Positions 1 through 9,318 of a stretch of DNA of 64,000 nucleotides are shown piece by piece. The notes under the pieces were generated by a model. That model had not been told where the DNA came from and did no database searches. It worked only from the letters and a program-made list of their open reading frames with translations. The position numbers were made by a program, and so were the translations under genes. Within the stretch, counting starts at the first letter, position 1. Every line of letters starts with the position of its first letter. Source of the stretch: Pleurodeles waltl (lineage: Eukaryota > Chordata > Amphibia > Caudata > Salamandridae); the NCBI RefSeq assembly GCF_031143425.1, contig NC_090437.1, forward strand, positions 844,081,978-844,145,977, read 5' to 3'.

Positions 1-124
1 CCCACTGTAGAGACATTGAGAGACTGTGGCTTTGCACTCCCCTGGATGGTCCAGTGGGCAATCCACCCACTGCAGAGACTTGAGAGACTGTGGCTTTGCA
101 CTCCCCAGGATGGTCCCGTGGGCA
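1..124. repeat. 65-bp direct repeat, two copies
   Basis: Two near-identical units starting cccactg at positions 1 and 66, both containing gagactgtggctttgcactc, with only a few substitutions between them. The array may continue upstream of the window. Confidence 0.7.
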
Positions 125-1012
125 TGGTGGCTCCTCGTGGATCTGGCGTCGTGGACTCATGTGGCTGTGGTGCCCCCCCCTTCCCTTCCCCCTGAGGTGC
201 CTGTAGTTTTTACATCTGATGCCCCTGCAGTGTTCTCTCCAAAGGACTCAGGTCTCCTGTGTGGGCTTTGCCCTTGTTTCTCAAGACTTTGGCCCACGGA
301 CATGCTGAATTCGTAGGATGTGCAGGACTTGGTACTTCAGTTATACACTGATGTGTATGTCATTTGTTTTGTTGTGGATATCTTTCATGGTTGTACGCTA
401 ATTTTCTGGAGCTTTTTGGTACATAAATATTTATTCCAAATATGATTATGTCCTAGCATTTTTCAGGGGTGATTGGGTGGTGTCACTGTGACTTGGTGCT
501 CTGCATTGGTGAGTACATGATTGGGGGGGGGGGGGTCGCATATGTGTGTGCCCGTAACCTTTCCCCCTCCCCCTCCCGTGTGTCGTAGGTGCAGTACTCA
601 CCGTTGTCGTCTGCGCCGGACTTCGTACTCGTGGTAGATGAGAAGGTAGACGAGAGCAGGTAGGATGTTTAATTCGGGTTCCATGCTGTCCTCCGTACTC
701 GTGGAGTGTGTTTTGGTGAGCGTTTTCCCGTTCGTAGTCTGTTTCCGCCGTGTTTTTATCGGCGGTGCTCCCGCCCCGGAAAAGGTGGCGGATTGGTGAG
801 TTATGATAGTGTGGGCGGTACATTGTCTGCCGCCTGCCTGTTGGCGGTGACCGCCGCGCTGTTTGTCTGTACCGCCGCGGCGGTCGGAGTGTTAAGTTGG
901 CGGGCTGTATTGGCGGTTCCCGCCAGGGTCAGAATTCCATTTTTTGGACCGCCAGCCTGTTGGCGGGTTGGCCGCCACTTTAACACCGACCGCCAGGGTT
1001 AGAATCACCCCC
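1..1012. mobile_element. Harbinger-type DNA transposon fragment, cut by window start
   Basis: GC-rich non-coding DNA, strongest at 780-1005, with many ccgcc/ggcgg runs and the terminal-like string ccgccagggttagaat. This resembles the end of the clear MITE at 36013-37172, whose termini read GGCCCTCATT...gaccctggc. The outermost bases here are altered (caccccc instead of gagggcc). A TTA trinucleotide at 1013-1015 fits the 3-bp target duplication of PIF/Harbinger elements. The other end lies outside the window or is unrecognised. The piece from 1 to about 450, which includes a taaatatttatt tract, may belong to the same element or to an older repeat. The element abuts the pol gene of retroviral copy A and replaces its env and 3' LTR. 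The short ORFs in this stretch show no recognisable domain. Confidence 0.55.
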
Positions 1013-4000
1013 TTAGTCTCCTCTTTGCACCATGTCCATTTGATGGACCTGCAATCTTTTCTGAGGAAGCTTGAACCCTTTCGTTCTGTTCTGCCTTGTC
1101 CCCTCCTTCTGGGGAATCAATCACGTTCTCTTTTTCTTTTTCTGTATCGTCTGCTTCTGGGAAAGCCCTCCTCTGATCAGGCTCTCCTGCTTTTTCACCT
1201 TTTTCGAGCCCTTCGTCACCGTTACTTTCTTCAGGCTCTTTATCACTTTCAGCTGCTTCAGGTTCCTTGTCACCTTCAGCTGCTTCAGGCTCTTTGCTAC
1301 CCTCAGCTGCTTCAGGTTCTTTGGCACCTTCAGCTGCTTCGTCGCTGTCTGAACTTTCTCCTTGGTCTTCCCCAAGTGAGTTGGTCTCTTCGTCCTCAGA
1401 GAATATCTCTCTCTCTTCCGTTCCTGCCTGTTCACTTTCAGTTCGGTTTTGCTCTGTCTCAGCACTCAGCACTGTTTTATCAGGCACTGGCAGTTTCAGC
1501 GCTTCAACTTCCTCATCTGTGGGACACAACACTTTCTTTGTGTGACTGGCGTGAATCCAGTTGGGAACCCCCGCACACTTCACAGCAGTAGTTGTCGTCA
1601 GGATCACTTGGAAAGGGCCTTTCCAACGGGGTTCCAGACACGACTTCCTCACGTGCTTCTTTACCACGACCCAGTCACCTGCTTTCAGTGCGTGTCCTGG
1701 ACCTTGGATCGGTGGTAAGGTGGTTGCTTCCACCTGGTGAGAGAAAGAGCGAACCACGTCAGCCAGACCCTTGCAGTAGTCTAACACCATATCATCTGTA
1801 ATATTCAAAAGCGCGTTTGCGGGAACTGCAGGAAGTCTCATAGCCCTGCCCATGAGAATTTCATGCGGAGACAATCCAGTCTTTCTATCAGGGGTGTTTC
1901 TCATTGACATTAGCACCAAGGGCAATGCGTCAGGCCATTTCAAATTTGTCGATGCACATATTTTCGCCATTCTTGATTTCAGTGTACCATTCATCTGCTC
2001 CACCAGTCCTGATGCTTCAGGGCGATAGCTACAATGTAGTTTTTGCTCAATGTTCAGCGCTTCGCAAAGTAACTTTATCACCTCGTTATTGAAGTGGCTT
2101 CCCCTATCTGATTCTAAAGAGATCGGGAATCCGAAACGTGGTATCAACTCTCTCAACAATAGCTTTGCAACTGTAAGGCTGTCATTTCTACGTGTGGGGT
2201 ATGCCTCAATCCAGTGACTAAAAATGCACACAATCACCAACACATACTTCAGACCTCCATGCACAGGCATCTCAATGAAGTCCATCTGCATTCGACTAAA
2301 CGGGCCACTGGCCCTGCCAATGTGGCTCGCGTTCACAACCGTTCCCTTCCCCGGGTTCATCTGCTGGCAAGTGACACATCGATGGCAAACTGCTTCTGCA
2401 GCTTGACTAAATCTGGGGTTAAACCAATCAGTTTTGAACAATCTTATCATGGCATCTCTCCCTAGGTGAGCTTGCCCATGATAGAACCGCGCAAGCTGTG
2501 ATAAGAGACTATCTGGCAAAACAAATTTTCCCTCATTTGAAACCCATAACTCGTCTGGTCTCTTTATACATTGTGATTTAATCCAGGAATCTCTTTCATC
2601 CTCCCTGACGTTATTCTGTAATGCTTTTAATTCATCTATTGTATCTACAACTTTCAAGGCAAATGCTTCAGCTGGTTCGAGTTCTGGCTCACTTATCGAA
2701 TTCCATTCATCTCTGAGTAATATACAGTTCAAGGCACAAAATCTTGCGACTTGATCCGCATATGCATTTCCCAGAGAAACATAGTCCTGTCCTTTCGTAT
2801 GAGCACTACACTTTACCACTGCAACTTCGGCTGGCATTTGAATGGCGTGTAACAATTCCCTTATTCTTTCCCCATTTTTCACTGGGGATCCTGAAGAAGT
2901 CAGGAAACCTCTCTGTGACCATAGTTGTCCAAAGTCGTGCACAATCCCAAACCCGTACTGACTATCAGTGTAAATGGTGACTTTCATCAATACAGACAGT
3001 TGACATGCTCTTGTAAGGGCTACAAGTTCTGCTACTTGTGCGGAATAGACTCCTTGAAGCCAGCCCGCTTCCAAGACACCTGTTACAGTACATACAGCAT
3101 ATCCTGCTTTCAAAATTCCCATCCCATCTCTTAGACATGAACCATCAACGAAAACAATTTGGTCATTTTCATCAAGCTTAGTATCCTTAATGTCAGGTCG
3201 AGGTTTTGTGCAAAATTCAGTCACCTGAAGGCAGTCATGCTCGACGTCTTCAGCGTTCTCAATTTCAGCATTTTCTCCAGGAAGCAAGGTTGCTGGATTC
3301 AACGTTTTGCACCTTTTCAGCTGCACATTCGGTGAGCCCAGAATTATCGTTTCATACCTTGTGAGTCTTGCTCCAGTCATGTGTTGCGTTCGGGAGCGGG
3401 TCAAAAGTATCTCAACTGAGTGAGGGACCATGACTGTTACTGGGTGTCCCATCACTATTCCTTCACTCTGAGTGAGGCTGATACCAACTGCTGCTACGGC
3501 GCGCAAACACCCTGGAAGTGCTGCTGCGACCGGATCCAAAGTAGCTGAAAAATATGCTACCGGTCTGTTTATGCCACCATGGGCTTGAGTCAAGACAGAC
3601 AAAGAACATGCATCCCGTTCATGACAAAACAATGTGAAAGGCTTTGTGTAATCAGGCATACCTAAAGCTGGGGCCCTGCACATGCATTCTTTCAATTCAA
3701 TAAAAGCATCCATCTCATCTCCTTTCAGCTCAATTTGATCCAAGGCATCCTTCTGGGTCAATTTCAGTAAAGGCTTTGCTAGAGTCGAGAAGTTGGGAAT
3801 CCACTGGCGACAATAGCCCACCATTCCCAAAAACTTCCTCACCTCCCTCCTTGTCTTTGGTGGACTCATTTGAAGTACACTCGTTATTCTTTCCTTCATT
3901 ATTCTCCGTGACCCTTTCTCTATCTGGTGACCCAAGTATTTCACTTTCTTCTGACAGAACTGCAATTTGGAAGGAGACACCTTGTGTCCATTCCTTCCCA

Positions 4001-4061
4001 AATGGTTCAACAGAGCAATGGTATCGGCTGTGCAGCCACTTTCTGTCTTTGATGCAATCAG
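1005..4061 (-). CDS. pol: ERV-A pol, distal part: RT thumb, RNase H, integrase, acidic tail
   Basis: Open frame continuing reverse transcriptase just after the YIDD box, interrupted only by the TAA at 4062-4064. It covers the RT connection, then RNase H with its acidic residues present (FVDGSC, AELVAL, YTDSQ, NAYADQ). Integrase follows: a zinc-binding HX3H...CX2C module, catalytic Asp in MQMDFIEMP and ESDRGSHF, then 35 residues to the Glu of GLVEQMN, and a C-terminal domain around WKGPFQVILTT...WIHASHTKK. About 180 residues of acidic Glu/Ala/Lys/Pro-rich tail follow, including four 9-residue repeats. The final stop is supplied by transposon sequence at the MITE junction, so the natural C-terminus is missing; copy B shows where the tail should end. 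The frame is long and open for such an old copy. Its expression cannot be judged from sequence. Confidence 0.88.
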   Translation of the reverse strand: MIASKTESGCTADTIALLNHLGRNGHKVSPSKLQFCQKKVKYLGHQIEKGSRRIMKERITSVLQMSPPKTRREVRKFLGMVGYCRQWIPNFSTLAKPLLKLTQKDALDQIELKGDEMDAFIELKECMCRAPALGMPDYTKPFTLFCHERDACSLSVLTQAHGGINRPVAYFSATLDPVAAALPGCLRAVAAVGISLTQSEGIVMGHPVTVMVPHSVEILLTRSRTQHMTGARLTRYETIILGSPNVQLKRCKTLNPATLLPGENAEIENAEDVEHDCLQVTEFCTKPRPDIKDTKLDENDQIVFVDGSCLRDGMGILKAGYAVCTVTGVLEAGWLQGVYSAQVAELVALTRACQLSVLMKVTIYTDSQYGFGIVHDFGQLWSQRGFLTSSGSPVKNGERIRELLHAIQMPAEVAVVKCSAHTKGQDYVSLGNAYADQVARFCALNCILLRDEWNSISEPELEPAEAFALKVVDTIDELKALQNNVREDERDSWIKSQCIKRPDELWVSNEGKFVLPDSLLSQLARFYHGQAHLGRDAMIRLFKTDWFNPRFSQAAEAVCHRCVTCQQMNPGKGTVVNASHIGRASGPFSRMQMDFIEMPVHGGLKYVLVIVCIFSHWIEAYPTRRNDSLTVAKLLLRELIPRFGFPISLESDRGSHFNNEVIKLLCEALNIEQKLHCSYRPEASGLVEQMNGTLKSRMAKICASTNLKWPDALPLVLMSMRNTPDRKTGLSPHEILMGRAMRLPAVPANALLNITDDMVLDYCKGLADVVRSFSHQVEATTLPPIQGPGHALKAGDWVVVKKHVRKSCLEPRWKGPFQVILTTTTAVKCAGVPNWIHASHTKKVLCPTDEEVEALKLPVPDKTVLSAETEQNRTESEQAGTEEREIFSEDEETNSLGEDQGESSDSDEAAEGAKEPEAAEGSKEPEAAEGDKEPEAAESDKEPEESNGDEGLEKGEKAGEPDQRRAFPEADDTEKEKENVIDSPEGGDKAEQNERVQASSEKIAGPSNGHGAKRRLRG
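1231..1338 (-). repeat. 27-bp tandem repeat encoding acidic 9-residue units in pol tail
   Basis: Four back-to-back 27-bp units starting tcaggctctt/tcaggttcct. On the minus strand they encode four variants of a 9-residue EAAEGxKEP-type unit. The unit length is a multiple of three, so copy number can change without breaking the frame. Copy B has a different acidic stretch at the corresponding place, ending in a GAA run. Confidence 0.85.
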
Positions 4062-6395
4062 TTAGTCATCAATGTACTGTACTAGGGTTGATTCGAATGG
4101 TAATTCTAATGCTTCCAAATCTTTCTTTAGAATCTGATTGAATATTGACGGTGACTCAGAAAACCCTTGAGGGATTCGACACCAACTGTACACTCTGTCT
4201 AAGAATTTGAAACAAAAGAGGAATTGGCTGTCCTCATGAAGAGGCACCGAGAAGAATGCTTGTGACAAGTCGATGACTGAGAACCACTCGGCATCGCAAG
4301 GGACTTGAAACATTATCACAGCTGGATTTGGTACGACAGGGCAACACTTGACTATGATGTCATTTATTTTCCTCAAGTCCTGCACAATTCGGACCTTTCC
4401 ACTTGGCTTTATTAATCCCATGATTGGTGAATTACATGGACTGCTTAACACTTCTTTCAGTACTCCCTGCTTTACAAATTCGTCAATGAGTTGGGCAACT
4501 TTCATGAGGGTGTCTTGTGCCATGTGGTATTGTGGGGTCTGGGGAAAGATTGCATTGGGCTTTACAGTCACTTTCACTGGTTCCACTCCCTTCATCAATC
4601 CCACCTCTTTCCCTGTCATATCCCACACTTCCTTTCCGACTGTTTCCCGTAATTCGGCTGGAATATCCTCTTCAGTTATCATCGGGAAAAGGCAAATCAG
4701 AGGATACTCTTCATCGACAGTTTCCATCTCATCCCCCTCTACACTGTCCTCTTCTTCCCCATCACTGCTCGTCTGTATTTTTATTCCCTCGTTCGAACAC
4801 ATAATCGAACAACCCAATTTGCACAACAAGTCTCTCCCTAACAGTGCTATCGGGCTTGAGTCACAGACCACAAAATTATGTAACCCTTGGTAGTTACCAA
4901 TGCTGACTGGTACCGGATCTGTTATTGGGTTCGTCAGGTGCCTGTTTGCTACTCCCACCACTTGAACTGTCCTCCCTGAGAGTGGCAAATTTGGTACTTC
5001 AATGCTCTTAACAGTTGAACGTGTTGCTCCTGTGTCAACCAAGAATGAGACACGATGACCCATTACTCTTCCCTCCACATACGGACCCTTTTGATCAACT
5101 TCCAAGGATGCTGCAAGCACACAATCTCCTTCTTCTCCTGAACTTTCACTCTCCCACACATTGTTTATTCCACTCTCACTGTGTAGTGGGAACTGTTGTA
5201 CGGTGCCATTTGTACTCATTACCTGACCCGAGACCTGTGGAGGAACCATCACTTGCTGCTGACTCATTGGTGCCAAAGGTATTTGCATTTGCTGATTAGG
5301 TACCATGGGAAACTGCTGTTGCATTGGCTGCATTTGCGTCACCTGCATACGAGGCATCTGCATCTGCTGCGGCTGCATAGGTTGTAATCCCTGCAACTGA
5401 TTTACGGTCTGAAAATTTGGGTTTTGACCTCTCATTTTCGGTCCCCTCATTGTCTGAAATGCATTGACATCATTGTTTTGCTGACCAACACCTGCACCTT
5501 CCTGCACCACCATCGGGCACTCGCGTTTCCAATGACCGACAATTCCGCACACGTGACATGGCATCACCTTTTTCAATGCCTGCACACCATTCGGAGTCAC
5601 AACAGTGTTCAAATCCGGACCATTATTCACAAAACCTCCTCTGCCTCTGCCTCTCGCCTGTGGCTGAAACATCATGTTTCCCTGCAACTGCTGCTGCGGT
5701 TGCGGTACCTGCTGTTGGAACCCTTGCAAACCTTGCAGACCTGTCTGAGCTGCTTTAAGTTGCATCATCATCACCTTCTCTTTCAACTTTTTCTGTTTCA
5801 CTTCAATTTCGTCGCTACAGTATTTCGCATAATTCAACACCTCATCAATAGGTTTCGATTGCCAACAAATCAAATGCGACTTTATCATCTGACTTATCTC
5901 TGGTCTCAGCCCTTCCACAAATCTGAACACAAAATGAAGCATGTCCTTCGCCTCTATTGTTTCCGTGCTGCTGTAGTTCTTGAACGCCTTCAACAACCTC
6001 TCATAGTAACTATGGATCGACTCTTTAGCCTCTTGGGCAGTTCGATCGATCTTCTGCCAATCCACATTTTTCGGGGCCACCTTCGTCTTCAAATGCTCAA
6101 TCACCTTATAGTACAGGCTCATCACCATAGGTGATGGAGCACCCGTCTCCCTGTCTCTCTCTGGTTCACTTGTCGGCAAACCTACAGCTCTTTTGCAATC
6201 CTCCCACAAATCTGCCGGAACCACAATCTCAAAGAGGGTGTTCAGGTCTTCCCAGAGACATTTTGCAAGCTTCACAAACCTGTCAGTCTGTTGATACCAT
6301 TCAATCGGTTTCTCTCTCAGTTTGGGAAAATCATCCGTAAAAGACTGAATGTCGCTTCTGTGCCATGGTACATGTATTAATTTTCCCCCTGCTGT
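4062..6395 (-). CDS. gag-pro-pol: ERV-A capsid, nucleocapsid, protease and RT in one frame
   Basis: A single open frame running through four retroviral domains. It opens with capsid, whose major homology region is around QEAKESIHSYYERLLKAF, followed by an Arg/Gly-rich basic stretch and one CCHC knuckle (CHVCGIVGHWKREC). A Gln/Met-rich linker of about 110 residues leads into an aspartic protease with FLVDTGATRST and LLGRDLL. Reverse transcriptase follows (VIDLSQAFFSVPL, IPQGFSESPSIF, QYIDD). The frame ends at a TAA directly after YIDD, where copy B has a leucine codon. There is no stop or frame change between nucleocapsid and protease, unlike gammaretroviruses, which use a UAG there. The in-frame TAG upstream at 6396-6398 is occupied by sense codons in copies B and C, so I read it as damage. 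Confidence 0.88.
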   Translation of the reverse strand, partial: TAGGKLIHVPWHRSDIQSFTDDFPKLREKPIEWYQQTDRFVKLAKCLWEDLNTLFEIVVPADLWEDCKRAVGLPTSEPERDRETGAPSPMVMSLYYKVIEHLKTKVAPKNVDWQKIDRTAQEAKESIHSYYERLLKAFKNYSSTETIEAKDMLHFVFRFVEGLRPEISQMIKSHLICWQSKPIDEVLNYAKYCSDEIEVKQKKLKEKVMMMQLKAAQTGLQGLQGFQQQVPQPQQQLQGNMMFQPQARGRGRGGFVNNGPDLNTVVTPNGVQALKKVMPCHVCGIVGHWKRECPMVVQEGAGVGQQNNDVNAFQTMRGPKMRGQNPNFQTVNQLQGLQPMQPQQMQMPRMQVTQMQPMQQQFPMVPNQQMQIPLAPMSQQQVMVPPQVSGQVMSTNGTVQQFPLHSESGINNVWESESSGEEGDCVLAASLEVDQKGPYVEGRVMGHRVSFLVDTGATRSTVKSIEVPNLPLSGRTVQVVGVANRHLTNPITDPVPVSIGNYQGLHNFVVCDSSPIALLGRDLLCKLGCSIMCSNEGIKIQTSSDGEEEDSVEGDEMETVDEEYPLICLFPMITEEDIPAELRETVGKEVWDMTGKEVGLMKGVEPVKVTVKPNAIFPQTPQYHMAQDTLMKVAQLIDEFVKQGVLKEVLSSPCNSPIMGLIKPSGKVRIVQDLRKINDIIVKCCPVVPNPAVIMFQVPCDAEWFSVIDLSQAFFSVPLHEDSQFLFCFKFLDRVYSWCRIPQGFSESPSIFNQILKKDLEALELPFESTLVQYIDD

Positions 6396-8251
6396 CTAAC
6401 TCATTGGTAACATGGTTACTGCATCACTACTCTGCGGTCTTTTCTCGTTGAGCTCTGAGACACTGTCTTTCCTCTTTTCCTTTCTCTTTACCCATCTGCT
6501 TTCCCATTTATCTAAGCACCTCCACACTTGTGCACTCTGCAACAATTCTCTAAGGTGGGCCCTCATGCCTGCTGACCTCATGTGTTCAAAATCTGTGGTC
6601 CCAAAATCCAATCTGTAGCTCCTGCTCAAGTGTTTTGTCTTGTCTATATCCACCCCGTTTTTGTCAGCTATTTCCTGCAAGTTTTTATGTACCTTATTCA
6701 CTTCTTTCGTAATCCTGGGACATAGATACCTCAGCTCTTCTTCCGAGTAGGACTCTAACCTATTTACACCCATAGTCCCTTCCACCAATTCTTGTGCTTC
6801 CATGTTCAACCTGACCCTATTCAGATAGTCTTCTCCCTTCCCACTGGCTGAGCTTTGTGTGGAATTCAGACTGTTGAACCACTGTGTCAGCTGTTGCGCA
6901 TTCAACCCCATAAGTGTAGCATTCACATCGACTGCCATTGATGGTTGCGGCAACTTTTCAGTATTCGATGACAGCGGTATCACCAGTGGGGGACTTGACC
7001 TCACCAGTGTTGACTGAGCACATATGGGACTAAACTCCATCAAGGACCCAGATCCATTTGGCTGAGCCGCTATAGGGGTTATCCCTGGAGTGTTTTCTAT
7101 GCACCTCCTTTCGGTCCCATTCTGCAGCATTGATCCCTGACCGCTCATACTTAAGTTAGGCTGACTATACAGAGGTACCGGTGGACCTACAGTAATGGGT
7201 AGCGATATCGCATCTGGGTTTTGTCCATTTCCCATGTTCTGAGACATGTTCATTCCCACACTATGGGTCATCATTGCCGGCATGCCCATCTGACTCCCCG
7301 TCATCTGAGCATGTGCTGTCCCCCCCTGCATCTGCTTTTGAGGCATCAAAAACTGGGTTGATTCGGCTTGTGCCAATGTCGGGTTGTGACCATTCTGTAC
7401 TCCCCTTACGGTTGGATCTAGAATCATTCCTGCACTGTTGTCACTGCTGTAGTACCCTGGCATCTGCGGCTGATAATTTTCTGCTTGTTTCAACATGGGC
7501 ACATCTGGATATATTCTCCTAACCTGCGGTATCTGCGGGGTGAACAGTAAACTCGGGTCCTTAGACCCCGATGATGCTCCTGAACTCTGAGTTTCACTGT
7601 TCTGTACCGGTGCAGGAGGGGCAGAACTGGTACTTGGACCTTGTCCACTCTCTGCATAAGGGGGTGGACGGTCGTTCAGCAATAGCATTTTTAACTCCTC
7701 ATCCTCTAACTCCTCTTCTCTTCCCAACTTTTCCTCGTCCTCTCTATCCTTGGAACACCTCCTGTTTGTCTTACAGGTAGCTTTCTTACCTGTCTCCTCT
7801 TCTTCCTTAGTAATTGCGGGAAACAATTTTATCCCCTGCAATACATCTGACCTCCACACCTTCTGTGCATTATCCCACCTAGCGTCCGCTAGTGTCTTTT
7901 CTACCTTTCTTATCCTGGTCTCGAACTTATTTTGCTGTTGCTGTCTAGCCATTAGTTCCCAAATTGCTAGAGCCTCAAACTGTGCTGGCCTTGGAGGTAC
8001 TTTCATGTCGTACATCGCGAATCTCAAATTCTCTAGGATCCTTATATTGAATGTCCCATGTATCGGGAACGCTACGCTCCCATGTTTCTCTGTCAGCTTG
8101 TGCCATTGCTTTAGCCAAAGGCACAGAGCTACCCCCTTTTCCTCCATTACAATGTAAGCTGGTGTGCCTTCGGGCGGCGTCTCCTCTCCTACGCTCGCTT
8201 TAATGTAAGACTCCCCTTCATCGCACTCTTGAATGCTTTAAAAAATTTCAT
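6396..8251 (-). pseudogene. gag: ERV-A gag N-terminal region (matrix and pre-capsid)
   Basis: The start ATG is at 8251-8249, chosen because the first eight residues parallel the gag start of copy B at 15865. A frameshift near 8213 separates this start from the 583-codon open frame beginning at 8147. The product has no Gly at position 2, so no myristoylation signal of the usual retroviral type. Domains visible: a matrix-like block with a conserved GTF...ENLR segment; a Lys/Glu-rich stretch; a PPPY late-domain motif in NDRPPPYAES; about 270 residues rich in Pro, Gln, Met and Ser; and a charged, probably helical block beginning near ELVEGTMGVNRLESY that ends just before capsid. A TAG at 6396-6398 interrupts the frame, which then continues into capsid. 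With capsid and nucleocapsid, Gag would be roughly 850 residues, long for this class. Confidence 0.82.
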
Positions 8252-8410
8252 TTTCTCGTCTTTTATTTCACAAAGTTTGTAATCAATAGGTGACTTTAAT
8301 TCCCGGAATACTCTTCGCTTGCCTTTCCCCTTCCAATCGAGCCCCACGGACTGCGTCAAATCCGTGCGCGACCCTTCTCTGCAACCAACCTATCCCAGCG
8401 CGGCTCCTAG

Positions 8411-8418
8411 TGACGTCA
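8411..8418. promoter_or_regulatory. CRE-like palindrome TGACGTCA in ERV-A leader
   Basis: A perfect 8-bp cAMP-response-element consensus inside the leader block shared with copy B, where the same site is at 15704-15711. Retention in two copies with dissimilar LTRs suggests it matters. Binding by CREB/ATF proteins is inferred from the motif only. Confidence 0.5.
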
Positions 8419-8891
8419 CACTCACACACACTGCGGCTGACAAAGCCTCGCGGCTAGTCCTCCTTCACTCAGCTCTTTTCGTAACAACTTCTTGCATGTA
8501 TCGCGAGCTACCAAAAATATAAAACAGATCTGTCGGTTTACTACAGGAAGGGTAACACAATCGCTTCAGAACCTTAGGGATTTTTCACTAGCCTCGGCAG
8601 TTATTCCATCTTTCTCGGTCCCCACTTTCGCAAGCAAATCTGACCCGCAGACCTACTCTCAACTTGTCAATGATCTATTCTAGTGCACTTAGAATTTTGT
8701 CAAAGCCCGAAGTCGAAGTTTCTTTCACTCCCTTAACACACGTACCGACTCGTTGACCACGCCCGATCAACCTACTAAATCGCCCAGACCACAACATAAA
8801 ACAACATACTCCTGAGTCTCTTGACCTCGCAGGGCCCGTCTCAACAACAACAACCACGTGGACCTTTTTATGCACGAAGCGCCACACGCAC

Positions 8892-9003
8892 ATGAAGTTC
8901 GACGACTTCCCTACTCTCACACTCGGAGTCGCACCTCCGCTATTTCTATGAAGTTCGACGACTTCCCTACTTCTACACTCGGAGTCGCACCTCCGCTATT
9001 CTC
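8892..9003. repeat. 56-bp tandem duplication in ERV-A leader
   Basis: Two adjacent units starting atgaagttcgacgacttccc at 8892 and 8948 and ending near ctccgctattt. Copy B has only one related segment in its leader (around 15180-15230), so this looks like a duplication private to copy A. Confidence 0.85.
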
Positions 9004-9295
9004 TAAAATCCTCGCAACCTTTTCACACAATCTGCGGCAATAAGCTATGCAAGCGCAAAAACCCTAACTTCACTCATACCATCACCAGTACCGTCAACGC
9101 CGATCTCACACCTCCATTCTCTTCATTCGCAAGCTCCGAGATCCCGGGAAAGTCGCGGTGGACTTAGCCCATCATCATTCTCTCAATCTGTTTAACCCAA
9201 GAAAAATCTAATTCAACTTCTCGAGTGGGGTCTCAAAGGGTGTAACCGTTAATTCAACACCATGTACTTTAGGAGTACGGGGTCCCAAAAGGCGA

Positions 9296-9313
9296 AACCG
9301 TCCTGTGCTACCA
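9296..9313 (-). promoter_or_regulatory. Primer binding site of ERV-A, initiator tRNA-Met type
   Basis: The minus strand reads TGGTAGCACAGGACGGTTTC. The complement of vertebrate initiator tRNA-Met begins TGGTAGCAGAGGATGG, so most positions match. It lies five bases inside the LTR end, as expected for a retroviral PBS. Confidence 0.75.
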
Positions 9314-9318
9314 TCTAC

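Larger units (their letters stand above)
8252..9318 (-). other. ERV-A leader between PBS and gag
   Basis: Untranslated leader of about 1 kb. The part next to gag (8252-8480) is strikingly similar to the corresponding part of copy B (15640-15864), and both contain the palindrome TGACGTCA (here 8411-8418). This is the expected location of packaging and splice-donor signals, but none can be assigned with certainty. Confidence 0.75.

Noticed and set aside
1071..1591. Plus-strand frames opposite the pol tail
   Set aside because: Antisense shadows of the acidic repeats; no domain.
6396..6398. TAG between the pre-capsid domain and capsid of copy A as a programmed readthrough stop
   Set aside because: Copies B and C have sense codons here, and the position is before capsid, where no retrovirus is known to recode.
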